A stretch of DNA of 64,000 nucleotides from Mycetocola_A sp015752285 (GTDB taxonomy: Bacteria > Actinomycetota > Actinomycetes > Actinomycetales > Microbacteriaceae). The stretch's first letter is position 1, and each line of letters starts with the position of its first letter. Below are positions 32,977 to 41,042 of the stretch, piece after piece. The stretch is from contig NZ_JADOUY010000004.1 in the NCBI RefSeq assembly GCF_015752285.1, positions 248,001 through 312,000 on the forward strand, in the 5' to 3' direction. The notes under the pieces are model-generated. The model did not search any database and was not told the DNA's origin. It was given only the letters and a program-made list of their open reading frames with translations. Made by a program: the position numbers and the translations under genes.

Positions 32977-33246
32977 TCATCGCAGGCGGGTCAGATCCGA
33001 GCCCCACTGCTCATACTCGTTGCGCAGTTGCTCCAGCAGGAGCCGTCGATCGAGCGGCTCGGTCGCAACACGGAGCCGGTGACGCCGGCCGGCGGGCCGT
33101 CGTCCCCAGGTGATGAGGGCGACACCGACGCGCAGCGCCGCACGGTCGAGCAGACCGACGCGTCGCACCGGGCGGCTCCGGACGGCGGGGACGGGTTGGG
33201 GCGGGTGGTCCTGACGGCCGCGGACGGCCGTGAGCTGAGTATTCAT
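32977..33246 (-). CDS. Small basic hypothetical protein
   Basis: Protein of 89 residues, strongly basic (many RR and HR pairs) with a hydrophobic patch LLDRAALRVGVALITWG in the middle and an acidic C-terminus RNEYEQWGSDLTRLR. No family was recognised, though short proteins of this kind near tRNA genes occur in relatives. AAGGAAA nine bases upstream supports the start. It may lie on the same transcript as the 21-residue reading frame 234 bases upstream. Confidence 0.55.
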   Translation of the reverse strand: MNTQLTAVRGRQDHPPQPVPAVRSRPVRRVGLLDRAALRVGVALITWGRRPAGRRHRLRVATEPLDRRLLLEQLRNEYEQWGSDLTRLR

Positions 33247-33479
33247 GGTGATGTTTTCCTTGCGTGGATGTGGCGGATCCGGGCGCGCTGAGAAGAGCGT
33301 TCGGGGTCGCCGAAAACAGGTACCGCCTGGGAGCGGCGAAAAGACCGACACGCGGGAGGCATGTCGGACACGGGGTGGATGACCGCAGGGCAGGCGAAGG
33401 CAGAGAACTGCCGGCCGGGCCGGGTCGGGCTTCGGAAGCGTCACCACCGTCTGGACCGGTGGGTTTCCCTAGCGGCCGA

Positions 33480-33545
33480 TCAGGCGGTGAAGACGCCGAC
33501 GAAGCCAGCGGTGTGGACTGCGAATGCAGACTGTGGATTAATCAC
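33480..33545 (-). CDS. Candidate 21-residue microprotein or leader peptide
   Basis: GTG start with AAAGGAG six bases upstream, one of the best ribosome-binding sites in the window, followed by an uninterrupted 21-codon frame and TGA. The peptide starts INPQSAFAV and is moderately hydrophobic. It could be a real microprotein or a translated leader for the gene at 32977-33246. Comparative data are needed to decide. Confidence 0.35.
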   Translation of the reverse strand: MINPQSAFAVHTAGFVGVFTA

Positions 33546-33857
33546 GCTTGGCTCCTTTCGTCAAATGGCGTAGGCATCACCGTAGTGGAATCGCGGGTTG
33601 GCGCGCAAGACCTTTTTGGTGACGTCTCGCCGATCGCGACTGCAGCACTCGCTCCACAGCTACAGGGTCGCCAGCGTTCTGCTCAGAACGGGTGGGCCCC
33701 CGAGGTCGACCGGCCCGCCACCGTTCACCGAATACGACCCCTGTTCCATCGGCAGCGACAACTGTTCGGGGGGCGGAGAACTTCCGAACACGCCAACTCG
33801 GCGAAAAACCGGTGATGCTACCGGCGATTGGCTCTGCAAGCGCTTAGGGTGTGGGTT
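33546..33857. other. Intergenic stretch with no clear feature
   Basis: About 310 bases between the microORF and the helicase-like gene. No convincing gene, RNA or strong hairpin was seen. It must hold divergent promoters. Confidence 0.5.
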
Positions 33858-36800
33858 GTGTGGCGGCTAGACAAGAAACCAGATGCGAGCGATTTTGATA
33901 TCGACGACGCAAATACGTCGCTCGCGCTCTCAGTCACCAGTCCGACTGGTCTGAGCGTCGGCGATCCGAACTTCTCGGTGGGAAACGTGGCAGAGACGGA
34001 ACGGCAACGCTGGCGCAGCCAGCTCGCAGCAGTCGGCGGTACGTCGCCCCTGCTGCACTTCGTCGACGAACCGCGAACCCGCATCGAACTCAGTTCGACA
34101 CACCCGGGCGGCCTGCCCCAGTTCATCACCGGCCATTCGACGCTGCTCTCGAACCTGATCCGCGACGAGCTCGCCCTCCGCAGCGCCAAGGTCGCTGCGG
34201 ACCAGATCACCGTCAAAGGCATCGAGCTCCGCACCGTGCGCGGCATCGAATCCGTCCACCTGGCCATCGGACTCGCCCAGTGGCGCAACGGGAACGAAGA
34301 CTTCTCCGCTCCCGTTTTGCTGCGTCCGGTCGCGATTCGCCGTTACGGCCGCGATTTCGAACTCAAGCTCAAGGGCGCCCCGTTCCTCAACCCGGAACTG
34401 GCCCGTGCATTGCACGACCAGTACCGCATCACTCTTGACGCCGAATCCTTCGAAGCCCTCGCCGTCACCAACGGCGTCTTCAAACCGCAGCCGGTCATCG
34501 ACCGGCTCCGCGGGCTGACCCAGCACCTCGACTGGTTCAGTGTTCAACCACGACTGGTCGTTTCCTCCTTCGCCGGTGTCGGTACCGCCCTCGCCCGCGA
34601 CGCCGGGGACCTCGAACACCCCGTCCTCGACGCGATCGCCGGCAACCCCGGAGCGCGTCGACTTGTCGAGGGCCTGTTCAGCCCGGTGGATGCCATCGGC
34701 CAGGACGACCGCCCCCCGACGACCGACACCCTTCTGCTCGACGCTGACACCGAGCAGGAGAACGTGATCGCGCAGATCACCGCCGGCCACTCGATCGTCG
34801 TCACCACGCTGCCGGGCACCGGCGGCACCCAGACCGTCGTCAACGCCATCGGGGAGCTCGTTTCGCAGCACAAGCGCGTTCTTGTCGTCAGTGCCAGGCG
34901 ATCGAGTCTCGACGGCATCCGTCACCGCTTCAGCAAGGTCGGGCTCCCCGGCTTCACCGTGAGCCCCGGCACGATTCGCCGCGACCTCATCCAGGCGATC
35001 TCGCGTAACGAGAAAGCGGTCGCGCCCAAGGTGGCCGACGTCGACGACGCCCTCGTGCGCCTGCGCAAGGTCCTCCTCGACTACCGCGGCTCGCTCGGTC
35101 GTGTCGACGGCGGCCTCAGGGTGAGCGTCATCGACACGCTCGAAGCCCTCACCCGCCTCGGCAATCTTCCGGTCCCTCCCACCACGTCGGCCCGTCTCGA
35201 CCTCGCCTCGCTCGAGAAACTCGCCGGCAACCGCGATCTCATCGCGCGCAAGCTGGCGACGGCTGCCGCCCTCGGCGAGTTCCAGTACGGCCCGAACGAT
35301 TCGCCATGGTACGGCGCGCAGTTCTCGAGCACCAAGCAGGCGAAAGCCACCCACGATCTCGCGAAGAAGCTCCACCGCACCGAGCTGCCCCGCCTGCTCG
35401 AACGCGGTTACGAGCTCATCGGCCAGACCCGCATGCGCGCGTTCGAATCGGTCGAGGAACTCGGCGTGTACCTGCGCCTGCTGCTCGACGTGCGTGAGAC
35501 GCTCGACAAATTCCAGCCCAGCGTCTTCGACCGGTCGCTCGGTGAACTCATCGCGGCGACGAGTGCACGGCGGGATGCCCCCGCGATGTCGTCCGCGAAC
35601 CGCAGGCGCCTGAAGAAACTCGCCCGCGAATACGTGCGACCCGGTGTGCACGTCGCCGACATGAACGCCGCCCTTCGTCGGATCCAGCAGCAGCGGACCC
35701 TGTGGCAGCGTTACGTGGCCGCCGGTGTGACCCCTGAAGTTCCACTCGGCATCGCCGACGTGCAGGTCGCGTACCAGCGTGTCGTTGAAGACCTCGGAAA
35801 ACTCGATGTCCCACTCGGCCGCGACAAGTCCGCAACGCTCATCGCTCTCCCGGTCACGGAGCTGGTCCGTCTGCTCTCCGGCCTTGCCGCCGACTCGCAG
35901 GTGATGGAGAACCTCCAGGAGCGCACGACCCTCATCGCCGAGCTGCGAGAGAAGGGTCTCGCTCCACTGATCACCGACCTGTCGGTGCGTCACGTGCCCG
36001 AGAGCCAGGTCGCAGCCGAACTCGAACTCGCGTGGTGGCAGTCGGTGCTCGAGCACATGCTCGCGACCGACCGCGCACTGCTCGGCGCCAATACGAGTGT
36101 GATCGACCGTCTCGAGGCCGACTTCCGCCTGGTCGACGAAGCGCACGCATCGGCATCCGGTGCCCTGCTCGGAGCGCTGCTCGCCGACACCTGGAAGATC
36201 GGCCTCGTCGACTTCCCTGACGAAGCAACGGCGCTCAAGAAGCTGCTGCGCGGGGACGGCGCAACAGCGGCGCGCCTCGAAGCCACAGCACCGCACCTGT
36301 CGAAGGTGCTCTCGCCGGTGTGGCTGGCTTCCCCGTACGAAGTGCACCTCATCCCGGACGGCCTCCGATTCGACACCGTTTTCCTCGTGGATGCCGGCGC
36401 GACAACGCTGGCCGAGAACGCGGGAGCCATCCGCCGCGCCCGTCAGATCGTGGCGGTCGGAGACCCGGTGACGCAGAGCCCGACACCGTTCGACATCGCG
36501 ATCGGCGACGCCAGGCACCCCGATGCGGCCGACGACGTCGACGCACGACATGCCGACTCCGCTCTCGCGCACCTGTCCGGTCTGCTCCCGACCCTCACCC
36601 TCACCCGCAGCTACCGTGCGGGAGGCGAAGACCTCGCCGAACTCGTCAACCATCGCTTCTACGGCGGTGAGATCGAGTCACTCCCCTGGGCAGGTTCGTT
36701 CCTCGGTCACGGCAGCCTCACCCTCGACTACGTCCCCAACGGACACGGCATGCCCGACCCCGAGAGCGGGGGAGTGGAGAGCGTCGACGCCGAGGTCGCC

Positions 36801-37610
36801 CGGGTCGTGAACCTCGTGCTCGAGCACGCCATCAACCGGCCGCGAGAGTCGCTCATGGTCATCACGGCCAGCGAGAAGCACGCCACGCGGGTGCATCAGG
36901 CGGTCATCTCCGCCTTCGCGATGCGGGCCGACCTGTCTGACTTCATCCTCAAGGAGAGGGCGGAACCGTTCACGGTCCTCACCCTCGAGCAGTCCGTCGC
37001 CGAGAGCCGCGACCGGGTGATCTTCTCACTCGGCTACGGTGTCACCCCACACGGTCGGGTGCTGTCCAACTTCGGATCGCTCGGCAAGCCGGGCGGAGAC
37101 CGCCTGCTCGCTGTCGGAATGACCCGCGCGCGCCGATCCATGGTCATCGTCTCGTGCATCCGGCCCGAGGACATCGATGTCGACAGGATGCAGCACGGCA
37201 TCGCAGCGCTCACCGAGATCCTGCGGCAGCCGGTGCAGCATGTTCCGACGCCCCCGGCGACGGATGGTGCCGAACCGATGCTCCTCGACCTCGCCGAGCG
37301 ACTCTACCGCCAGGGATTGTCTGTCGAAGTGGGCTACAGGGGCAAGCTTGCCCTCGTCGCCTCCTACGACGGCAAAGCCATCGCAGTGGAGTCCGACCCT
37401 GAAGTCGGTTCTGACTCATTGCGGGAGTCGTTGCGGCTCAGACCCGACGTGCTTCGGCGCCTCGGCTGGCACTACCTGCGGGTGCACAGCTTCGACCTCT
37501 TCAGCGACCCGAACGGTGTCGCGAAGAAGATCGTCTCCATGCTCGGTGCTCCGCCGGCCGCAGCAGCTGACGATGACTCGACGGATGCCCCGAGCGACAC
37601 GGACGCGTAG
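33858..37610 (+). CDS. Large degenerate superfamily 1 helicase-like protein with nuclease-like C-terminus
   Basis: Cytoplasmic protein of 1,250 residues resembling DUF4011/AAA_11-12 helicases. An N-terminal region (1-310) precedes the first RecA-like lobe. Walker A reads LPGTGGTQT (318-326), lacking the invariant lysine. The Walker B region reads FLVDAGATT with no DE pair, and motif III reads GDPVTQSPTPF. The second lobe keeps RVLSNFGSLGKPGGDRLLAVGMTRARRSMVIVS-like order, including the motif VI arginines. The last 100 residues resemble the MTES_1575 Vsr-type nuclease domain but read AVESDPE where active copies differ. ATP hydrolysis and cleavage are therefore doubtful. The GTG start follows TTAGGG; TTG at 33828 is possible. 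Confidence 0.8.
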   Translation: MWRLDKKPDASDFDIDDANTSLALSVTSPTGLSVGDPNFSVGNVAETERQRWRSQLAAVGGTSPLLHFVDEPRTRIELSSTHPGGLPQFITGHSTLLSNLIRDELALRSAKVAADQITVKGIELRTVRGIESVHLAIGLAQWRNGNEDFSAPVLLRPVAIRRYGRDFELKLKGAPFLNPELARALHDQYRITLDAESFEALAVTNGVFKPQPVIDRLRGLTQHLDWFSVQPRLVVSSFAGVGTALARDAGDLEHPVLDAIAGNPGARRLVEGLFSPVDAIGQDDRPPTTDTLLLDADTEQENVIAQITAGHSIVVTTLPGTGGTQTVVNAIGELVSQHKRVLVVSARRSSLDGIRHRFSKVGLPGFTVSPGTIRRDLIQAISRNEKAVAPKVADVDDALVRLRKVLLDYRGSLGRVDGGLRVSVIDTLEALTRLGNLPVPPTTSARLDLASLEKLAGNRDLIARKLATAAALGEFQYGPNDSPWYGAQFSSTKQAKATHDLAKKLHRTELPRLLERGYELIGQTRMRAFESVEELGVYLRLLLDVRETLDKFQPSVFDRSLGELIAATSARRDAPAMSSANRRRLKKLAREYVRPGVHVADMNAALRRIQQQRTLWQRYVAAGVTPEVPLGIADVQVAYQRVVEDLGKLDVPLGRDKSATLIALPVTELVRLLSGLAADSQVMENLQERTTLIAELREKGLAPLITDLSVRHVPESQVAAELELAWWQSVLEHMLATDRALLGANTSVIDRLEADFRLVDEAHASASGALLGALLADTWKIGLVDFPDEATALKKLLRGDGATAARLEATAPHLSKVLSPVWLASPYEVHLIPDGLRFDTVFLVDAGATTLAENAGAIRRARQIVAVGDPVTQSPTPFDIAIGDARHPDAADDVDARHADSALAHLSGLLPTLTLTRSYRAGGEDLAELVNHRFYGGEIESLPWAGSFLGHGSLTLDYVPNGHGMPDPESGGVESVDAEVARVVNLVLEHAINRPRESLMVITASEKHATRVHQAVISAFAMRADLSDFILKERAEPFTVLTLEQSVAESRDRVIFSLGYGVTPHGRVLSNFGSLGKPGGDRLLAVGMTRARRSMVIVSCIRPEDIDVDRMQHGIAALTEILRQPVQHVPTPPATDGAEPMLLDLAERLYRQGLSVEVGYRGKLALVASYDGKAIAVESDPEVGSDSLRESLRLRPDVLRRLGWHYLRVHSFDLFSDPNGVAKKIVSMLGAPPAAAADDDSTDAPSDTDA

Positions 37611-37619
37611 AGCCCGCAG

Positions 37620-37637
37620 CCGACCGGCGCCGGTCGG
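37620..37637 (+). terminator. Short hairpin after the helicase-like gene
   Basis: Perfect CCGACCG / CGGTCGG stem with a GCGC loop, ten bases after the stop. There is no T tail. Confidence 0.4.
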
Positions 37638-37662
37638 GTTCGCGCCCCCCTTTCGGACGGCT

Positions 37663-37668
37663 TAAACT
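37663..37668 (+). promoter_or_regulatory. -10 element TAAACT six bases before an ATG
   Basis: TAAACT-N6-ATG suggests leaderless transcription of the 74-residue gene that follows. Confidence 0.45.
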
Positions 37669-37674
37669 GGGGGC

Positions 37675-37899
37675 ATGACCGCGTCCAGCCCTCCGAACGA
37701 CTCTGCGACGCCCGCCGTGCGTCGAGTGCTTGGATCGCGTCGCGCGGTGCTGCCGGGGGCGTCCGGAGCGGATCCGACTCCGCAGGAGCGCGTCGACCCG
37801 GTGCGAGCGGCGGAAGACACCGATGCTCCCTGGGGAGTGCGAGCGCAGGATTCGAACGACGACCAGTTGAAGAGAGACGTTCCACCGCACTGGGCCTGA
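37675..37899 (+). CDS. Small hypothetical protein
   Basis: Protein of 74 residues, disordered and hydrophilic, with no cysteines or membrane segment. The C-terminal DDQLKRDVPPHW is the most conserved-looking part and resembles small actinobacterial proteins I have seen without an assigned function. The clear -10 element and ATG support it being real. It is convergent with mscL, 35 bases apart. Confidence 0.65.
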   Translation: MTASSPPNDSATPAVRRVLGSRRAVLPGASGADPTPQERVDPVRAAEDTDAPWGVRAQDSNDDQLKRDVPPHWA

Positions 37900-37934
37900 G
37901 CGCCCGATCCGCCTCGTGAACCGTGAGCCGTCGG

Positions 37935-38339
37935 CTACTTGCGCAGGCTGTTCTTCGCGAGGAGGTCGCGGATTTCGGTGAGCACGTCGATCTCAGTGAC
38001 CGGCTTGTCCTCCTGAACAACACCTGCCTTGCGGCGCGATTCCGCGTGCTCCTTCATCTTGTTGATGGGAAGAACGAAGACGAAGTACACGACAGCGGCG
38101 ACGATGAGGAAGGTGATGATCGCACCGAGGACGGCGCCGAACTTCAGCTCTGCGTCACCGATCGGCACGTTGAACGCCTCGTTCAGGCTCTCAGCCTTGA
38201 AGAGGGCGCCGATCAGCGGATTGAAGATGTTCTCGACGATGGCATTGACGACAGCGGTGAACGCGGCACCGATGACCACGGCGACGGCAAGGTCGATGAC
38301 GTTGCCCCGCATGATGAAATCCTTGAAACCCTTGAGCAT
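37935..38339 (-). CDS. mscL: Large-conductance mechanosensitive channel
   Basis: Inner-membrane pentameric channel that opens under hypo-osmotic stress. The 134-residue chain begins MLKGFKDFIMRGNVIDLAVAVVIG, the family signature, with TM1 about 15-43, TM2 about 68-92 and a cytoplasmic helix bundle ending EIRDLLAKNSLRK. The gate region AVAVVIGAAF is normal. It precedes or follows the FmdB, cyclo-ligase and galU genes as in mycobacteria, where mscL is near the same cluster. Confidence 0.95.
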   Translation of the reverse strand: MLKGFKDFIMRGNVIDLAVAVVIGAAFTAVVNAIVENIFNPLIGALFKAESLNEAFNVPIGDAELKFGAVLGAIITFLIVAAVVYFVFVLPINKMKEHAESRRKAGVVQEDKPVTEIDVLTEIRDLLAKNSLRK

Positions 38340-38365
38340 GGGCGATGCCTCCTGTCTGGGAGCGG

Positions 38366-38674
38366 TCAGGACGCTGCAGCCGCGCTGTTGCTCCCCGAGC
38401 TTCCGGCGGAGCTGCCCGAAGCCGAAGACGACGATACCGTCTTCTCCGCCTTCTTCGAGGAGCCGGACTCGGACTTCCTCGAGTCGCCGGACTCGGACTT
38501 CCGTGAGTCGTTCCGGTAGAAGCCGGAACCGTTGAACGTGACGCCGACGGCGCTGAAGAGCTTACGGAGCTTGCCCTGGCAGGTCGGGCATTCGGTCAGC
38601 GACGCGTCGGTGAATGACTGCTGGATGTCGAAGGCAGTGTCACAGACGGTGCATTTGTAGGAGTACGTGGGCAT
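38366..38674 (-). CDS. FmdB-family zinc-ribbon protein with serine-rich tail
   Basis: Protein of 102 residues. The N-terminal zinc ribbon has two CxxC pairs (Cys8/11, Cys29/32) in YKCTVCD and CPTC. The tail (55-102) is Ser, Lys, Glu and Gly rich, with a repeated RKSESG unit. In M. tuberculosis the gene at the same place, next to 5-FTHF cyclo-ligase, encodes a redox-regulated chaperone (Ruc); this is probably its counterpart by position and fold. mscL lies 26 bases downstream, suggesting co-transcription. Confidence 0.85.
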   Translation of the reverse strand: MPTYSYKCTVCDTAFDIQQSFTDASLTECPTCQGKLRKLFSAVGVTFNGSGFYRNDSRKSESGDSRKSESGSSKKAEKTVSSSSASGSSAGSSGSNSAAAAS

Positions 38675-38716
38675 GTGGGTTTCCTGGTCGTCGCGGCAGT
38701 GTGCCGGGTCTTGGGT

Positions 38717-39295
38717 CTAAAACTCGAGGATGCGTGACGGCGTGACGACGCCGTTCACCGGCTGATCGTGCCGTTCACGGGGAATGTCCGGCTGGACCTC
38801 GTAGTCGTACACGACGCCGTAGACCGGCGGGCACTTCTCCATGGAGCCGAGGGTCTTGTCGAAGTAGCCGCGCCCCCAGCCCAGGCGTGTTCCGTCGGTG
38901 CCGATGGCCGCAGCCGGAACGACGATCAGGTCGACCTCGTTGATCGCGATCGGGCCGAGCAGCTCGCCCACCGGCTCGGGCATTCCGTAGAGGCCCTCGG
39001 TTTCGGTGCCCTCGTCGCCGGTCGTCCAGTCGAGCAGTCCGTCTTCGCGACTCACCGGGAACAGCACCCGCACATCGTTGGCGAGAGCCCAGTTGAGGAA
39101 GGGCCGGGTGTTCGGCTCGTTCGGCGCCGAGAGGTAACAGGCGATACTGCGAGCGTCGAGCCCGGTGACCAGCGCGACCAGGTTGTTCGTGACCCCGATG
39201 GTGGCCTTCTCGCGTTCGCTCGCCGTGAGGTTCTGGCGACGTTCCCGTAATTCGGCGCGGAGAGCGCGCTTCTGGTGGTCTGCGGGCGTCAGCAT
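38717..39295 (-). CDS. 5-formyltetrahydrofolate cyclo-ligase
   Basis: ATP-dependent enzyme that converts 5-formyl-THF to 5,10-methenyl-THF in folate salvage. The 192-residue chain has KRALRAELRERRQ near the start, the folate-binding YLSAPNEPNTRPF and the phosphate loop PAAAIGTDGTRLGWGRGYFDKTL. It is divergent from galU and upstream of the FmdB gene, the same neighbourhood seen in mycobacteria. Confidence 0.92.
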   Translation of the reverse strand: MLTPADHQKRALRAELRERRQNLTASEREKATIGVTNNLVALVTGLDARSIACYLSAPNEPNTRPFLNWALANDVRVLFPVSREDGLLDWTTGDEGTETEGLYGMPEPVGELLGPIAINEVDLIVVPAAAIGTDGTRLGWGRGYFDKTLGSMEKCPPVYGVVYDYEVQPDIPRERHDQPVNGVVTPSRILEF

Positions 39296-39368
39296 TGACC
39301 CATTCTAAGCGGGGATGCCTGACAGGCGGCATCCGTTCGCTGGCAGCGGTTCCGGGGAACGCGACCGC

Positions 39369-39374
39369 TACGAT
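39369..39374 (+). promoter_or_regulatory. -10 element TACGAT of leaderless galU promoter
   Basis: TACGAT-N6-ATG. No Shine-Dalgarno is present before galU. Confidence 0.5.
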
Positions 39375-39380
39375 TGAGCC

Positions 39381-40274
39381 ATGTCTTCCTCAGTGCGCAA
39401 AGTCGTCATTCCTGCCGCGGGCCTCGGTACCCGCTTCCTCCCGGCCACGAAAGCCATGCCGAAGGAGATGCTGCCCGTCGTCGACAAGCCGGCCATCCAG
39501 TACGTGGTCGAGGAAGCTGTCAGCGCTGGCCTGCACGACGTCCTGATGATCATCGGGCGCAACAAGAACGCGCTCGCCAACCACTTCGACAAGGTCACCG
39601 AGCTCGAGCTCGCACTGGAGGCGAAGGGCGACACGAAGAAACTCGACCGCGTCATCGAGTCCAGTGAGCTCGCCGACATCCACTTCCTCCGCCAGGGCGA
39701 CCCGCGCGGACTCGGTCACGCGGTGCTCCGCGCCCGCAGGCACATCGGCAACGAGCCGTTCGCCGTTCTTCTCGGTGACGACCTCATTGATGCGCGCGAC
39801 CCGCTCCTCACCACGATGATCTCCGAGCAGGAGAGCCGCGGAGCAACGATCATCGCCCTCATGGAGGTCGACCCTGACACGATCCACATGTACGGCTGCG
39901 CCGCCGTCGAGGAAACCGAGAATCCGGACGTCGTGCGGGTGACCGGCCTGGTCGAGAAGCCCTCACGGGAAGATGCGCCATCGAATCTCGCCATCATCGG
40001 TCGCTACGTTCTCACCCCTGAGGTCTTCGACATCCTCGAGAAGACCGAGCCTGGCAAGGGCAACGAGATCCAGCTGACCGACGCATTGCAGGTGCTCGCG
40101 GCTGACCAATCCATTGCGGGCGGGGTGTACGGCGTGATCTTCCGCGGCCGTCGTTACGACACCGGAGACCGTCTCGACTACATCAAGGCCATCGTGCAGC
40201 TCGCATCCGACCGCGAGGACCTCGGCGTCGACCTGAAGCCCTGGCTCAAGGAATTCGCGGCGAAGCTCGACTAG
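39381..40274 (+). CDS. galU: UTP-glucose-1-phosphate uridylyltransferase
   Basis: Makes UDP-glucose, the donor for glucans, trehalose and envelope glycans. The 297-residue chain has the nucleotidyltransferase loop PAAGLGTRFLPATKAMPKEMLP, VVDKPAIQYVVEEA, LGDDLIDA and the lysine in VEKP. Start is the ATG directly after a leaderless-type promoter. rimJ follows 26 bases after the stop; the usual intervening glp/moeA gene is absent. UDP-glucose could feed the GT2 synthase at 47 kb, an inference. Confidence 0.95.
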   Translation: MSSSVRKVVIPAAGLGTRFLPATKAMPKEMLPVVDKPAIQYVVEEAVSAGLHDVLMIIGRNKNALANHFDKVTELELALEAKGDTKKLDRVIESSELADIHFLRQGDPRGLGHAVLRARRHIGNEPFAVLLGDDLIDARDPLLTTMISEQESRGATIIALMEVDPDTIHMYGCAAVEETENPDVVRVTGLVEKPSREDAPSNLAIIGRYVLTPEVFDILEKTEPGKGNEIQLTDALQVLAADQSIAGGVYGVIFRGRRYDTGDRLDYIKAIVQLASDREDLGVDLKPWLKEFAAKLD

Positions 40275-40300
40275 CCCTCCACCGTCAGAAGGAGACCGCG

Positions 40301-40966
40301 GTGCCACTACCCGTGCCTGTGCTGAGTGACGGCGCGATCTCGGTTCGCCCGGTCCGCGTGCGCGATGCGAAAGCGATGGAGCATGAGCTCCTCAGCAACC
40401 GCTCGTGGCTGCGGCCGTGGGAGGCGACCAGCCCATACGCGCCGCGCTCGTTCGACATGCGTTCCAGCATCCGGTCGCTTCTGCAGAATGCACGGTCAGG
40501 GGGCGGGCTGCCGCTTGTGATGGAGTACGAGGGCCGGCTGGCCGGCCAGTTGAACGTCTCGGGCATCACATACGGCTCGCTGTCTTCGGCGACGCTCGGG
40601 TACTGGGTGTCCCAACGGTTCGCCGGGAAAGCGGTCACTCCCACCTCTGTCGCCCTCGCGACCGACTACTGCTTCACCGAGCTGAGGTTGCACCGGATGG
40701 AAGTCTGCATCCGTCCGGAGAATGCTCCGAGCCTCCGTGTCGTCGAGAAGCTCGGGTTCCGCTACGAGGGTTTCCGCCGCAGGTACATCCACATCAACGG
40801 CGACTGGCGCGACCACTTCTGTTTCGCTCTCGTGCGCGAGGAGGTTCCGCAGGGGGTGCTGCGCCGCTGGCGGAACGGCGATGTCCCCGAAGGAGCAGCC
40901 ACCGTTCCCGACGTCGACCGGGTCGCATCGCAGACACCCCTGCTCCCGCCCCCTGCCCTCTTCTAA
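40301..40966 (+). CDS. rimJ: GNAT acetyltransferase, RimJ-like
   Basis: Acetyl-CoA-dependent N-acetyltransferase of 221 residues, of the RimJ/RimL group that acetylates protein N-termini. The GNAT core shows LGYWVSQRFAGKAVTPTSVALATDY with a changed pyrophosphate loop, and LHRMEVCIRPENAPSLRVVEKLGFRYEG, the typical RimJ second half. GTG start with AAGGAG six bases upstream. It lies between galU and sepX/glpR, as in the conserved actinobacterial division cluster, so its target may be linked to that system. Substrate not proved. Confidence 0.9.
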   Translation: MPLPVPVLSDGAISVRPVRVRDAKAMEHELLSNRSWLRPWEATSPYAPRSFDMRSSIRSLLQNARSGGGLPLVMEYEGRLAGQLNVSGITYGSLSSATLGYWVSQRFAGKAVTPTSVALATDYCFTELRLHRMEVCIRPENAPSLRVVEKLGFRYEGFRRRYIHINGDWRDHFCFALVREEVPQGVLRRWRNGDVPEGAATVPDVDRVASQTPLLPPPALF

Positions 40967-41030
40967 CCTTCAACCTCAACTTTCAGGTGACACACCCTCC
41001 GCAATGAAGTGGGAACGACCTGATCGCTCG

Positions 41031-41036
41031 TACGTT
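41031..41036 (+). promoter_or_regulatory. -10 element TACGTT of leaderless sepX/glpR promoter
   Basis: TACGTT-N6-ATG, so sepX/glpR has its own promoter after rimJ. Confidence 0.45.
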
Positions 41037-41042
41037 AGAGCC

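Noticed and set aside
33264..33815. A 183-codon plus-strand frame between the small basic protein gene and the helicase-like gene
   Set aside because: It has no ribosome-binding site, no motif and poor codon character, and a better supported micro-ORF lies on the other strand.
33930..36653. A 907-codon open frame on the minus strand opposite the helicase-like gene
   Set aside because: Its translation is charged and lacks any family motif. It is the codon-bias shadow of the plus-strand gene, which has a coherent domain order.
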